This document shows positions 37,952 to 46,134 of a stretch of 64,000 bases of DNA, in pieces; the first letter of the stretch is position 1, and the number at the start of each line of letters is the position of its first letter. Source of the DNA: Mesorhizobium japonicum MAFF 303099. Lineage in GTDB: Bacteria > Pseudomonadota > Alphaproteobacteria > Rhizobiales > Rhizobiaceae. Under the pieces are notes generated by a model that did not search any database, was not told the origin of the DNA, and saw only the letters and a program-made list of their open reading frames with translations. Both the position numbers and the translations under genes were made by a program. Location of the stretch: the NCBI RefSeq assembly GCF_000009625.1, contig NC_002678.2:3008001-3072000 (forward strand). The letters are read 5' to 3'.

Positions 37952-38545
37952 CTATAATTGAAATCGTTGCTGAATGCGACGAGCACATTCGAGCGGTGTG
38001 GACTGGCTGGTGTCGACCTCGAGGTCGTAACTTATCCCCGCGTGCACGCGCTCATATTGCCAGCGCGCCAGCCCCGGCAACCTGTCCGCGCGCCGGGCTT
38101 CGCGGGCCTCCAGAACCTCCAGCGGCGCCATGACGCCGACCAGATGGAAATCGAAGGCCGAGAGCAGGTCGACACAGTCAGATAGTTCGCCGTTGCACAA
38201 CACATCGTCGACGATCAGGTCGTTGCCTTGTCCGGCCATGGCGGCAATGGCGTGGCGCATGCCGCGCAGGGTTCTTTCGCCCACCGGTCCGGCCCTGATG
38301 ACGACCGCGGGTTTGCCGTCCTGCCGGACGGTTTCGTAGGAGAAGCCATCGGCATGATCCTGCAAGGCATCGGGCAGCATCTCGAGAAAACTGTCCATCT
38401 GGACATGCAGGAACGGCGCGGCGGTTATTGTCTGCAACGCCCTGGCGATCGAGCTTTTGCCGGCACTGCCGACGCCATTGAGCAGGACTATCCTGGCTTT
38501 TACCTTCGACGCTGCTTCAGAGCAACTCTCAACAACTCTCAACAA
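37952..38545 (-). CDS. P-loop kinase resembling chloramphenicol phosphotransferase
   Basis: A protein of about 197 residues with the Walker A motif IVLLNGVGSAGKSSIARALQ, then PFLHVQMDSFLEMLPDA, the lid region TLRGMRHAIAAMAGQGNDLIVDDVLCNGE and the C-terminal GVMAPLEVLEAREARRADRLPGLARWQY. This is the layout of chloramphenicol 3-O-phosphotransferase-like kinases, many of which act on unknown substrates. No ATG lies near the start; TTG 38545 or 38542 are likely. A ten-base direct duplication (CAACTCTCAA twice, about 38525-38544) overlaps the first codons. Antibiotic modification is not implied. Confidence 0.75.
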   Translation of the reverse strand: MLRVVESCSEAASKVKARIVLLNGVGSAGKSSIARALQTITAAPFLHVQMDSFLEMLPDALQDHADGFSYETVRQDGKPAVVIRAGPVGERTLRGMRHAIAAMAGQGNDLIVDDVLCNGELSDCVDLLSAFDFHLVGVMAPLEVLEAREARRADRLPGLARWQYERVHAGISYDLEVDTSQSTPLECARRIQQRFQL

Positions 38546-38570
38546 AAAGACTATACGGCTCCGGATCGAG

Positions 38571-39425
38571 CTACCGGTTGCGCACCACCACACAGGCCCC
38601 GCCGACGCTCTGCAATTTCTGGCAGATGACATTGGCGGCGGCACGATCGTCGATCCCGATCCTGACCGCATAGATGCCGCGCCGGCCGATTGGCGTGCGC
38701 ACCCGGCTCACCACCGGATCATGGCCGGCAAGCAGCGCCGGAAACCGGCTCCTCACCCTGAGCCACTGGCTGATTGCAGCACTGCGGCGGAAATTGCCGG
38801 CCACCTGGACGCCCCATGGTTTGACGTTGATCGAGGCCATCGCCACGGTCTGCGACATGATGACAGGCAGTTTGCGGCAGGCGACGGCAAAATCCGTCTT
38901 GGCGTCGAGCGGCTCGATTTTTCCGGCATAGGCTGGGTCGGTGAACTTGTCGACCGGCTCGCCCATGACGTCGAAGACATAGCTCTCGGTCTCCATCGGC
39001 AGGAAGCCGCCCGAGCCCAGCCAGCGCGACACCCGGCTTTCGCCGGCATTGTAGGCGGCCGCTGCCAGGCCGAGATTGCCGTAGCCGGTTTTCATTTCGG
39101 CGAGATATTTCGCAGACGCCGGGATCGCCTGGTAGATGTCGAAGGAGTTTTCGAGGCCCCGCATCTTGGCGGTGCCCGGCATGAACTGGGCGATACCTTC
39201 GGCGCCGACGGGGCTGACGGCATTGGGATCGAAACGGCTTTCCTTCCAGATCAGCCTCGCGAAGAAATCCCGGGGCAGGCCGTTCTGGTCGGCGTGGGCC
39301 TGGATCAGGTTGCAGACCTTGTCGATCAGCCGCTGCTTGGCCGATTGCGGCGGATCCGCCTGGGCAAGCGTCGACCAGGCCAGCCCGCAAAGCAGAACCA
39401 GCGTCACCCTGAGGAAACGCTGCAT
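38571..39425 (-). CDS. lytic murein transglycosylase (SLT domain)
   Basis: A 284-residue periplasmic enzyme that cleaves peptidoglycan. It has a signal peptide (MQRFLRVTLVLLCGLAWSTL, cut after AQA), then the SLT/GEWL fold: FFARLIWKESRFDPNAVSPV with the catalytic Glu, GAEGIAQFMPGTAKMRGL, and AAAYNAGESRVSRWL. The C-terminal part (GIYAVRIGIDDRAAANVICQKLQ) resembles a SPOR-type domain for binding denuded glycan. ATG 39425 lies 5 bp past the ispG stop, so it is cotranscribed with ispG. Confidence 0.88.
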   Translation of the reverse strand: MQRFLRVTLVLLCGLAWSTLAQADPPQSAKQRLIDKVCNLIQAHADQNGLPRDFFARLIWKESRFDPNAVSPVGAEGIAQFMPGTAKMRGLENSFDIYQAIPASAKYLAEMKTGYGNLGLAAAAYNAGESRVSRWLGSGGFLPMETESYVFDVMGEPVDKFTDPAYAGKIEPLDAKTDFAVACRKLPVIMSQTVAMASINVKPWGVQVAGNFRRSAAISQWLRVRSRFPALLAGHDPVVSRVRTPIGRRGIYAVRIGIDDRAAANVICQKLQSVGGACVVVRNR

Positions 39426-39430
39426 TTCGT

Positions 39431-40684
39431 CTACTCTGCCGCGGCTTTGCCGCCGCGCCCAAACCTCTGCTCGATATAGTCGGTGACCATTTTCTCGAAA
39501 TCCGCCGCGATCGACGTTCCGCGCAGCGTCGCCGCCTTCTTGCCGTCGACGAAGACAGGCGCCGTCGGCGTCTCGCCGGTGCCGGGCAGCGAAATGCCGA
39601 TATCGGCATGCTTGGATTCGCCCGGGCCGTTGACGATGCAGCCCATCACCGCGACCTTGAGGTTCTCGACGCCGGGATATTTTTCGCGCCACACCGGCAT
39701 GTTCTTGCGCAGATCAGCCTGGATGTTCTGGGCAAGCTCCTGGAACACGGTGGAGGTCGTGCGGCCGCAGCCGGGACAAGCGGCGACGATCGGCACGAAC
39801 TGCCTGAAACCCATGGTCTGCAGCAGTTCCTGCGCCACCTGCACCTCGCGCGTGCGGTCGCCATTCGGCTCCGGCGTCAGCGAGATGCGGATGGTGTCGC
39901 CGATGCCTTGCTGCAAGAGGATGCCCATGGCGGCGGACGAGGCGACGATGCCTTTCGAGCCCATGCCGGCCTCGGTGAGGCCGAGATGCAGCGCATGGTC
40001 GGAGCGGGTGGCAAGCTCGGTGTAGACGGCAATCAGGTCCTGCACGCCGCTGACCTTGGCCGACAGGATGATCTTGTCGCGGCCGAGGCCGATCTCCTCG
40101 GCCATCTCGGCCGACAGGATGGCGGACTGCACGATCGCCTCGCGCGTCACTTCCTGCGCCGTCAGCGGAAAGCCCTTGTCCTGGTTGTCGTCCATCAGTC
40201 GGGTCAGAAGCTCCTGGTCAAGCGAACCCCAGTTGACGCCGATGCGCACAGGCTTGTCGTGTTTGATCGCCATTTCGACGATGTCGGTGAACTGCCGGTC
40301 CTTCTTGTCCTTGAAGCCGACATTGCCCGGATTGATGCGGTATTTGGCCAGTGCCTCGGCACAGGCCGGATGATCGGCGAGCAGCTTGTGGCCGATATAG
40401 TGGAAGTCGCCGACCAGCGGCACATTGATACCGAGCCGCTGAAGCCTTTCGTGAATGCGCGGCACGGCGGCGGCGCTCTCGTCGCGGTCGACGGTTATGC
40501 GCACGATCTCGGAGCCGGCGCGGTGCAGTGCCGCGACCTGCGCGACGGTCTGATCGATATCGGCCGTGTCGGTGTTGGTCATTGACTGCACCACGACAGG
40601 CGCGCCGCCGCCGACGGCCACGCCGCCGACATCGACGCCGACCGAGGTGCGGCGGGGGAAGGGAAAGGAAAAATATCCGGTCAT
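39431..40684 (-). CDS. ispG: 4-hydroxy-3-methylbut-2-enyl-diphosphate synthase
   Basis: Iron-sulfur enzyme of the MEP isoprenoid pathway. The 417-residue product has [39 protein letters not shown], and the cluster ligands [10 protein letters not shown] (two Cys) and [13 protein letters not shown] (third Cys). ATG 40684 ([14 protein letters not shown]) begins family sequence. A perfect 8-bp hairpin lies in its leader at 40713-40732. It heads a transcript with the lytic transglycosylase and possibly the small kinase and Stf0 genes. Confidence 0.95.
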   Translation of the reverse strand: MTGYFSFPFPRRTSVGVDVGGVAVGGGAPVVVQSMTNTDTADIDQTVAQVAALHRAGSEIVRITVDRDESAAAVPRIHERLQRLGINVPLVGDFHYIGHKLLADHPACAEALAKYRINPGNVGFKDKKDRQFTDIVEMAIKHDKPVRIGVNWGSLDQELLTRLMDDNQDKGFPLTAQEVTREAIVQSAILSAEMAEEIGLGRDKIILSAKVSGVQDLIAVYTELATRSDHALHLGLTEAGMGSKGIVASSAAMGILLQQGIGDTIRISLTPEPNGDRTREVQVAQELLQTMGFRQFVPIVAACPGCGRTTSTVFQELAQNIQADLRKNMPVWREKYPGVENLKVAVMGCIVNGPGESKHADIGISLPGTGETPTAPVFVDGKKAATLRGTSIAADFEKMVTDYIEQRFGRGGKAAAE

Positions 40685-41002
40685 GCCGGCAGCCTTTTGT
40701 CTCTGGGGCGCCGTGCGTCCGCTTGGACGCACAAGGTGCGCTCCCGGCCGATGCGCTGAAGTCCGGGCATGAGGTGGAGGAGCAAAGATGGCTTGTCAAT
40801 GGCGACAGGTCGCCACTGGCCGCAATTGATCTCCGCTGGCGGCTTGAAACAGCGCACGGCCCGGCGATGGCCGAGGTGCAAAATAAATCTGAAGGGATGT
40901 TAGCGGCGGCTTATGAAGTCCCGCTGAAATCAAAACAACCACACCGGCGGCGATTGCCGCCGGCAAGGAAGACCGCATAGTGGCGGCTATGTCAGTCGGG
41001 CA
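40685..41002. other. 318-bp leader region upstream of ispG
   Basis: No convincing gene. Two hairpins are visible: GTGCGTCC/GGACGCAC around GCTT (40713-40732) in the ispG leader, and CCGGCGGC/GCCGCCGG around GATT (40944-40963) that on the minus strand is followed by TGTGGTTGTTTTG and may end the DUF465 transcript. A 60-codon open frame (40796-40978) overlaps the second hairpin and lacks a ribosome site. Confidence 0.5.
40944..40963 (-). terminator. possible terminator of the minus-strand DUF465 gene
   Basis: Perfect 8-bp stem around GATT, 40 bases after the stop at 41003; the T-rich tract on the minus strand is interrupted (TGTGGTTGTTTTG), so the call is tentative. Confidence 0.4.
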
Positions 41003-41182
41003 TCAATGCGTGGTCGGTTGCGCTTTCAGTTTCTCAATCGCATCCTTGAGTGCCAGCTTGCGTCGCTTGAGATTCACGATTTCGAGGTCGTCCACCGACG
41101 GGTGGTTCATCGCGTCATCGATTTCGCGTTCGATGTCGCCGTGTTTCCGCTGCAACTCATCAAGATGGGATGCAAGAGACAT
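41003..41182 (-). CDS. YdcH/DUF465 small protein
   Basis: A 59-residue protein read by hand: MSLASHLDELQRKHGDIERE followed by IDDAMNHPSVDDLEIVNLKR and KLALKDAIEKLKAQ. This is the DUF465 pattern (helical hairpin with a central PS.DDLEI turn and KRRKLALKD). Function unknown; these proteins are ubiquitous in alphaproteobacteria. It is divergent from a second DUF465 gene at 41421, an arrangement suggesting tandem-inverted duplication. Confidence 0.87.
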   Translation of the reverse strand: MSLASHLDELQRKHGDIEREIDDAMNHPSVDDLEIVNLKRRKLALKDAIEKLKAQPTTH

Positions 41183-41420
41183 GATTGGTTCTCCCTTTCA
41201 TGGTTTCCTCGATTGCAGCCATCACGGCGCGTCCACCGCAGGTCGCTCTGTGACGGCACAATGACACTTTGCCACCTTCCGACTGGGATGTCGAATGCTG
41301 CGTGGTAGCATTCCACGACAATGTGAAATGTGATATGGGCTGCGCGCCGGTGGCAGAAATTGCCGCCCCCGCCCAATCAGGCCCAGTTTTTGGGCGACGC
41401 AGACGTGCAGACGGTAGAGA

Positions 41421-41624
41421 ATGTCCGATCAGGAACAGGCCGATATTCGCCTCGAATTTTCCCGGCTGAAGCAGGAACACGCCGATTTCGATGCGGCGAT
41501 CAACGCGATGATCGCCACCAATTGCGACCCGCTGCAGATCCAGCGCATGAAAAAGAAAAAGCTCGCGCTCAAGGACCGGCTGATGAAGCTGGAAGACAAG
41601 ATCATTCCAGACATCATCGCCTGA
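41421..41624 (+). CDS. YdcH/DUF465 small protein
   Basis: A 67-residue protein MSDQEQADIRLEFSRLKQEH with NCDPLQIQRMKKKKLALKDR and LMKLEDKIIPDIIA. The KKLALKDRL core matches the divergent paralogue at 41003-41182. Helical hairpin, unknown function. Its stop is 10 bp from the convergent IclR gene. Confidence 0.85.
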   Translation: MSDQEQADIRLEFSRLKQEHADFDAAINAMIATNCDPLQIQRMKKKKLALKDRLMKLEDKIIPDIIA

Positions 41625-41634
41625 ACGCGTTCCC

Positions 41635-42423
41635 CTATCCGCCGATCGAAAGCCTGCCGGCGCGATCACGCAGCAGGCCGATGAGACTGCCGGTCCGCTC
41701 CTCGGACGTGTCGATCGGAACAACCAGGCACATCGTCGCCTCGACCTTGCCCGGCGCTGAAAAGACCGGGGCGGCAAGACATTTCGTATAGGCATCGACC
41801 AGGCCCGAGGTGACGCAGTAGCCAGTCACCCTAGCCTTGGCGATGTCGTCGATGAAATCGTCGAGCCTCAGCTTGCGTCCGTCGGGCAGCACGAGATCGT
41901 CTTCCGACACCATGGCTTCGACCTCGGCCCGCTCCAGCCCCGCCAGAAGCAGCCGGCCGGAGGCGGTCCAGGGCAGCGGTATCTGCAGGCCGGTGGCGGA
42001 GCTGATGCGGAACGGCCTGGTGCCGGGGCTGGAATGGACGATGGTGTAGCGGCCGCTCTGCAGCATGCACAGTTCCGAGGTCTCGCCGGTTTCGCGCGAC
42101 AGATGGTCGACCTCCTGGCGCCCGCGCCGCAGCAGGTCGTTGCAGCGCACATAATCCATTCCATAGAGATAGAGCTTCTTGCCGAAATAGACGCGGTTGC
42201 CGTCGCCCGCCATTTCCAGCAGGCCGGCGTCGACCAGCGACCGCACCAGCGTGTAGGTCGTCGAGCGGGGTGCGTTCACCCCCTTGGCAAGGTCGCCAAT
42301 GCCGATCGCCCGCTGCGTCGTGTGCAGAAAGTCCAGGATCTCGAGCACCCGGTTGAGGCCCTTCTCGCGGGACGCCGTCGTCTTTTCGTCGGCCGAAACG
42401 GCCAAGGCATTACCGTCTTGCAT
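41635..42423 (-). CDS. IclR-family transcriptional regulator
   Basis: A 262-residue regulator: N-terminal winged helix (NRVLEILDFLHTTQRAIGIG, APRSTTYTLVRSLVDAGLLE), then the ligand-binding domain with DHLSRETGETSELCMLQ, GLQIPLPWTASGRLLLAGL and the terminal AAPVFSAPGKVEATMCLVVP. Divergent from the ABC transporter genes across 127 bp that contain two palindromes, so it very likely controls the 42551-47340 operon and itself. Confidence 0.92.
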   Translation of the reverse strand: MQDGNALAVSADEKTTASREKGLNRVLEILDFLHTTQRAIGIGDLAKGVNAPRSTTYTLVRSLVDAGLLEMAGDGNRVYFGKKLYLYGMDYVRCNDLLRRGRQEVDHLSRETGETSELCMLQSGRYTIVHSSPGTRPFRISSATGLQIPLPWTASGRLLLAGLERAEVEAMVSEDDLVLPDGRKLRLDDFIDDIAKARVTGYCVTSGLVDAYTKCLAAPVFSAPGKVEATMCLVVPIDTSEERTGSLIGLLRDRAGRLSIGG

Positions 42424-42448
42424 TGTCGATTCCTGGTGTTAGTATCTG

Positions 42449-42460
42449 TCTTGTACAGGA
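42449..42460. promoter_or_regulatory. palindrome A, candidate IclR operator
   Basis: TCTTGTACAGGA is a 12-bp near-perfect palindrome centred on GTAC (one G-T mismatch), 26 bases from the IclR start. It shares the TCTTGTA core with palindrome B. Confidence 0.45.
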
Positions 42461-42467
42461 TACATGC

Positions 42468-42483
42468 GTCTCTTGTAAGAGAC
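42468..42483. promoter_or_regulatory. palindrome B, candidate IclR operator
   Basis: Perfect 7-bp arms GTCTCTT and AAGAGAC around GT, 68 bases before the binding-protein start codon. With palindrome A, centres are about 21 bp apart, two helical turns, suiting cooperative binding. Confidence 0.55.
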
Positions 42484-42550
42484 AACCACTTTGAAGCGCC
42501 GACGTGTGTCTTGCCTGTGCATGGGGAACACAACACGAAAGGAGGTCGCC

Positions 42551-43423
42551 GTGAACGACACATCCGGAAGACGTGATTTTCTGAAATTGGGAATGGCGGG
42601 ACTGGCGACGGCCGGCGTGCTGGCAACCGTCGATGCGCAGAAGGCCGCCGCCCAGGCCGCATCCGACAGCCTGCTGCGCACCGTGCTCGACCGCGGCAAG
42701 CTGATCGTCGGCACCGGCAGCACCAACGCGCCGTGGCATTTCGAGAACGATGCCGGCGAACTGGTCGGCATGGACATCACCATGGGACGCATCCTGGCCA
42801 AGGGTCTTTTCGATGACCCGACCAAGGTCGAATTCGTCATGCAGGACCCGGCGCAGCGCATTCCCAACGTCACCACCAACAAGGTCGACATCACCATCCA
42901 GTTCATGACGATGACGGCGCAGCGCTCGCAGCTGATCAACTTCTCCCGGCCCTACTACGTCGAAGGCGTTGCCTTGCTGACGCTGCCCACCGCCGAGAAC
43001 AAGACCTTCGACAAGCTGCTCGCCGGCGGTTCGGCAACGCGCATCTCCATCCTGCAGAATGTCGATGCCGAAAGCTCCGTCCACTATGCCTTGCCACAGG
43101 CACAGGTGCTGCAGATCGACACCCAGGCCAACGTGCTGCAGGCGCTGGAATCCAAGCGCGCCGACGCCGCCGCGGTCGATCTGTCCACCGTGCGCTGGCT
43201 CGCCTCGCGCAATCCGGACAAATATTTCGATGCCGGCAAGAGCTGGTATTCGATGCTCTACGGCGCTGCCTTGCGGCAAGGCGATCTCGACTGGCTGACC
43301 TTCGTCAACCAGACCTTCACCATCGCCATGTTCGGCCATGAATCGGCGCTCTACGATGCTGCCTTCAAGGATTATTTCGGCCAGGAGCCGCCGGCACGCC
43401 ACCCCGGCTTCCCGGTCATCTGA
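42551..43423 (+). CDS. ABC transporter substrate-binding protein, Tat-exported
   Basis: A 290-residue type-3 solute-binding protein (SBP_bac_3 fold). The N-terminus carries a Tat signal: SGRRDFLKLGMAGLATAGVL, with the twin Arg. Mature part shows GKLIVGTGSTNAPWHFENDA, FMTMTAQRSQLINFSRPYY and VLQALESKRADAAAVDLST. The start is GTG 42551 because GGAGG sits five bases before it; the frame to 42491 would run through this site. This class binds polar amino acids or opines. The substrate is unknown. A 15-bp stem-loop follows the stop. Confidence 0.92.
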   Translation: MNDTSGRRDFLKLGMAGLATAGVLATVDAQKAAAQAASDSLLRTVLDRGKLIVGTGSTNAPWHFENDAGELVGMDITMGRILAKGLFDDPTKVEFVMQDPAQRIPNVTTNKVDITIQFMTMTAQRSQLINFSRPYYVEGVALLTLPTAENKTFDKLLAGGSATRISILQNVDAESSVHYALPQAQVLQIDTQANVLQALESKRADAAAVDLSTVRWLASRNPDKYFDAGKSWYSMLYGAALRQGDLDWLTFVNQTFTIAMFGHESALYDAAFKDYFGQEPPARHPGFPVI

Positions 43424-43426
43424 TCC

Positions 43427-43462
43427 GGATTGCGGAAGGGCGGTCCAGCCCTTCCGCAATCC
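43427..43462 (+). repeat. intercistronic stem-loop after the binding-protein gene
   Basis: Perfect 15-bp arms (43427-43441 and 43448-43462; left arm GGATTGCGGAAGGGC) around GGTCCA, starting 4 bases after the stop. No T-run follows. Such hairpins between a binding-protein gene and its permeases protect the upstream mRNA from 3' decay and give more binding protein than permease. Confidence 0.8.
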
Positions 43463-43492
43463 ACTCGACGCCCTTCGCACAAAGGCGCAAGC

Positions 43493-44158
43493 ATGGGCTA
43501 TGCCCTGAATTTCAACCTGATCTGGCGGCATTTCGACAAGCTGTGGGGCGGCCTGCTGCTCAGCCTCGAGCTTGCGGTGATCTCGATCGCCATCGGCACC
43601 GTCATCGGCCTGGTGCTCGCGGTCTGGTACGTCTCGGCCGGGCGCGTCGTGCGGGCGATCATCGCCGCCTATGTCGAATTCATCCGCAACGTGCCGCTGA
43701 TCCTGCTCGTCTATCTCGTCTTCTACGGCGTGCCGACCGTGGTCGACCTGGCCTACAGCGCGCCGACCTCGTTCGTCCTGACGCTGTCGGTCTATAGCGG
43801 CGCCTATCTGGTCGAGGTGTTTCGCTCGGGCCTCGAAGCCGTCCCGCGCGGCCAACTCGATGCCGGCAAGGCGATCGGCCTGACGCCATGGCAAAGGCTC
43901 ATCCATGTGCGCCTGCCGACCATGCTGCGCATCACGCTGCCGGCGCTGTCCAACACCTTCATCTCGCTGTTCAAGGACACCTCGATCGCCTCGGTCATCT
44001 CGGTGCCGGAACTCACCTTCGGCGCCCAGTGGATCAACTTCAACACTTTCCGCATCGTGGAGGTCTATCTGGTGACGACGGCGATGTATCTGTTGACCGG
44101 CTACATCCTGCTTTTCGGGCTCAGGCTGGTCGAGCGTCGGTTCAGGGCGGCGCGCTGA
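43493..44158 (+). CDS. amino-acid-type ABC transporter permease 1
   Basis: A 221-residue permease of the His/Glu/Gln/Arg/opine class with about five spans: LLSLELAVISIAIGTVIGLV near the N-terminus, the FIRNVPLILLVYLVFYGVP segment, and the EAA loop GLEAVPRGQLDAGKAIGLTPWQRL that docks the ATPase. ATG 43493 starts the family-like sequence (MGYALNFNLIW). It pairs with the next permease, separated by one base. Confidence 0.92.
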   Translation: MGYALNFNLIWRHFDKLWGGLLLSLELAVISIAIGTVIGLVLAVWYVSAGRVVRAIIAAYVEFIRNVPLILLVYLVFYGVPTVVDLAYSAPTSFVLTLSVYSGAYLVEVFRSGLEAVPRGQLDAGKAIGLTPWQRLIHVRLPTMLRITLPALSNTFISLFKDTSIASVISVPELTFGAQWINFNTFRIVEVYLVTTAMYLLTGYILLFGLRLVERRFRAAR

Positions 44159-44159
44159 C

Positions 44160-44810
44160 ATGGCGAGCCAGATCCTCTACGCCCTGCCCTTCCTCGCCAA
44201 AGGCTTCGCCGTGACCCTTTGGGTGTCGCTCCTGGTCGTCACCCTGTCGCTCGTCGCCGGCGTCTTGCTTGGCGTTGGCCTGGTCTATGGCCCCGCCCCG
44301 CTGCGCTGGGCGGTGCGCATCTTCTCCGACACCATCCGCGGCATTCCGATCCTGGTGCTGATGTTCTTCGTCTATTACGGCCTGCCGGCGATCGGGCTGC
44401 ATCTGCCCTCCTTCTGGGCCGCCGTGCTGGCGCTCACCCTGTTCAAGACGGCGCAGGTGATCGAATATCTCAGGGGCGCGGTCGCCTCGATCCCGAAAGG
44501 CCAGTCCGAGGCGGCAATGGCGATCGGGCTGACCTTTCGACAGCGGCTCACCTTCGTCATCTTCCCGCAGGCCTTCAGGCGCTTCCTGCCGCCCTGGATC
44601 AACGGCGTCACCGACGCCGTCAAGGGCAGTGCGCTGGTCTCGTTGCTCGGCATCACCGATCTGATGCAGGCCATCAACCAGGTCATCGGCCGCACCTATG
44701 AGGCGATGCCGCTCTATATCCTCGGCGCGCTCATCTATTTCGCGGTCAATTACGCGCTTTCGCTCGCCAGCCGGCGGCTCGAGCGGCGCTTTGCCTTCAT
44801 TCGGGAATAG
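44160..44810 (+). CDS. amino-acid-type ABC transporter permease 2
   Basis: A 216-residue second permease: LPFLAKGFAVTLWVSLLVVT, DTIRGIPILVLMFFVYYGLP, the EAA loop AVASIPKGQSEAAMAIGLTFRQRL and RTYEAMPLYILGALIYFAVN. Together with permease 1 it forms the heterodimeric membrane pore. Starts one base after the previous stop, showing tight coupling. Confidence 0.92.
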   Translation: MASQILYALPFLAKGFAVTLWVSLLVVTLSLVAGVLLGVGLVYGPAPLRWAVRIFSDTIRGIPILVLMFFVYYGLPAIGLHLPSFWAAVLALTLFKTAQVIEYLRGAVASIPKGQSEAAMAIGLTFRQRLTFVIFPQAFRRFLPPWINGVTDAVKGSALVSLLGITDLMQAINQVIGRTYEAMPLYILGALIYFAVNYALSLASRRLERRFAFIRE

Positions 44811-44814
44811 CACG

Positions 44815-45609
44815 ATGTCCGACGCCACAAACGCCAGTCCCGCGCTGCTCGACGTGCGCGATGTCTCCAAGGCTTTCGGCACCGTCGAGGTGCTGCGTTC
44901 TGTCAGCCTTCAGGTGAAACGCGGGGAGGTGGTGACTGTCATCGGCCCCTCGGGCAGCGGCAAGACCACGCTGCTGCGCTGCGTCAACTTCCTCGAAAGC
45001 TATGACTCAGGCTCGATCCGCATCGACGGCAAGGAGGTCGGCTATCGCGAGGCCGGAACGCGCCAGCGCCGCAGCGAACGCGACTTGGCCGCGATGCGCG
45101 CCGAGACCGGCATGGTGTTCCAGAGCTTCAACCTGTTTCCGCATCTCACGGCGGCCGGCAACATCATGCTCGGGCTCACCAAGGTGCGGGGAAAGGGTCA
45201 GGCCGAGGCGCGCCAGATCGCCGAACATTGGCTCGGCCGCGTCGGCCTCGCCCACAAGGCCGACAGCCTGCCGGCCGAGCTCTCCGGCGGCCAGCAGCAG
45301 CGCGTCGGCATCGCGCGCGCCGTGGCCATGGAGCCGAAAATCCTTTTGCTCGACGAGATCACCTCGGCGCTCGACCCTGAGCTGGTCGGCGAGGTGCTGG
45401 CCGTGGTGCGCAGCCTCGCCGAGGACGGCATGACCATGCTGATGGTGACGCACGAAATGGCCTTCGCCCGCGACGCTTCGAGCCGCATCGTCTTCATGGC
45501 CGATGGCTGCGTCAGCGCCGTCGGCCCGCCCAAGGAGATCCTGGCGGCGGAAACCAGCAATGAGCGCCTCCGAACCTTCCTGGCGCGCTTCCGCGCCTCG
45601 CATTTCTGA
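44815..45609 (+). CDS. amino-acid-type ABC transporter ATP-binding protein
   Basis: A 264-residue ATPase: Walker A GPSGSGKTTLLRCVNFLE, Q-loop TGMVFQSFNLFPHLTA, signature LSGGQQQRVGIARAVA, Walker B ILLLDEITSALDPELVGEVL, H-loop MVTHEMAFARDASSR. It matches the GlnQ/HisP group. ATG 44815, five bases after the permease stop. An insertion after the Walker A region (YREAGTRQRRSERDLAAM) is slightly longer than in GlnQ. Confidence 0.94.
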   Translation: MSDATNASPALLDVRDVSKAFGTVEVLRSVSLQVKRGEVVTVIGPSGSGKTTLLRCVNFLESYDSGSIRIDGKEVGYREAGTRQRRSERDLAAMRAETGMVFQSFNLFPHLTAAGNIMLGLTKVRGKGQAEARQIAEHWLGRVGLAHKADSLPAELSGGQQQRVGIARAVAMEPKILLLDEITSALDPELVGEVLAVVRSLAEDGMTMLMVTHEMAFARDASSRIVFMADGCVSAVGPPKEILAAETSNERLRTFLARFRASHF

Positions 45610-45647
45610 CATTGGACGGCCCGTGCCGTCCCAAGGAGCCTGCTTCC

Positions 45648-46109
45648 ATGACGCCTTACATCCGGCTCGCCGAACTCGGCCTGACGCTGCCCGAGCCGCC
45701 GACGCCCATCGCCAATTTCGTCACCCATGCTGAGAGCGGACGATTGATCTTCCTGTCCGGCCAGGGGCCGCTGCGTGCCGACGGCACGCTCTGCACCGGC
45801 AAAGTCGGCGAGGACGTCACCGTCGAACAGGCCTATGAGCATGCGCGCCTGACCGGGCTTAATCTGCTGGCCGTCATGCATGCCGCCGCTGGCGATCTCG
45901 GCCGCATCGTGCGCGTCGTCAAGCTGCTCGGCTTCGTCAACGCGACGCCGACCTTCAGCGACCACCCGAAAGTGGTCAATGGCTGTTCGGACCTGTTCGC
46001 CGATGTCTTCGACAAGATCGGCGGCCATGCCCGTTCGGCGATCGGCGTCGGCTCGCTGCCTGGAAACATCACTGTTGAAATCGAGGCGGTCGTCGAGATC
46101 GCCGCATGA
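45648..46109 (+). CDS. RidA-family (YjgF/YER057c/UK114) protein
   Basis: A 153-residue member of the RidA superfamily, closest by layout to the longer Rid branches: [75 protein letters not shown] (given as span), [20 protein letters not shown]. RidA enzymes hydrolyse enamine/imine products of PLP enzymes. In most RidA proteins an Arg near RSAIGV is catalytic; it is present here. Starting 38 bp after the ATPase gene and 25 bp before the PLP enzyme gene, it links transport to catabolism. Confidence 0.9.
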   Translation: MTPYIRLAELGLTLPEPPTPIANFVTHAESGRLIFLSGQGPLRADGTLCTGKVGEDVTVEQAYEHARLTGLNLLAVMHAAAGDLGRIVRVVKLLGFVNATPTFSDHPKVVNGCSDLFADVFDKIGGHARSAIGVGSLPGNITVEIEAVVEIAA

Positions 46110-46134
46110 CCTGCCGCTCACGGGATCCGCTCAC

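Noticed and set aside
40796..40978. 60-codon frame upstream of ispG with a hydrophobic start
   Set aside because: No ribosome site, overlaps a terminator-like hairpin, and ends in an Arg/His/Cys-rich tail unlike a natural protein.
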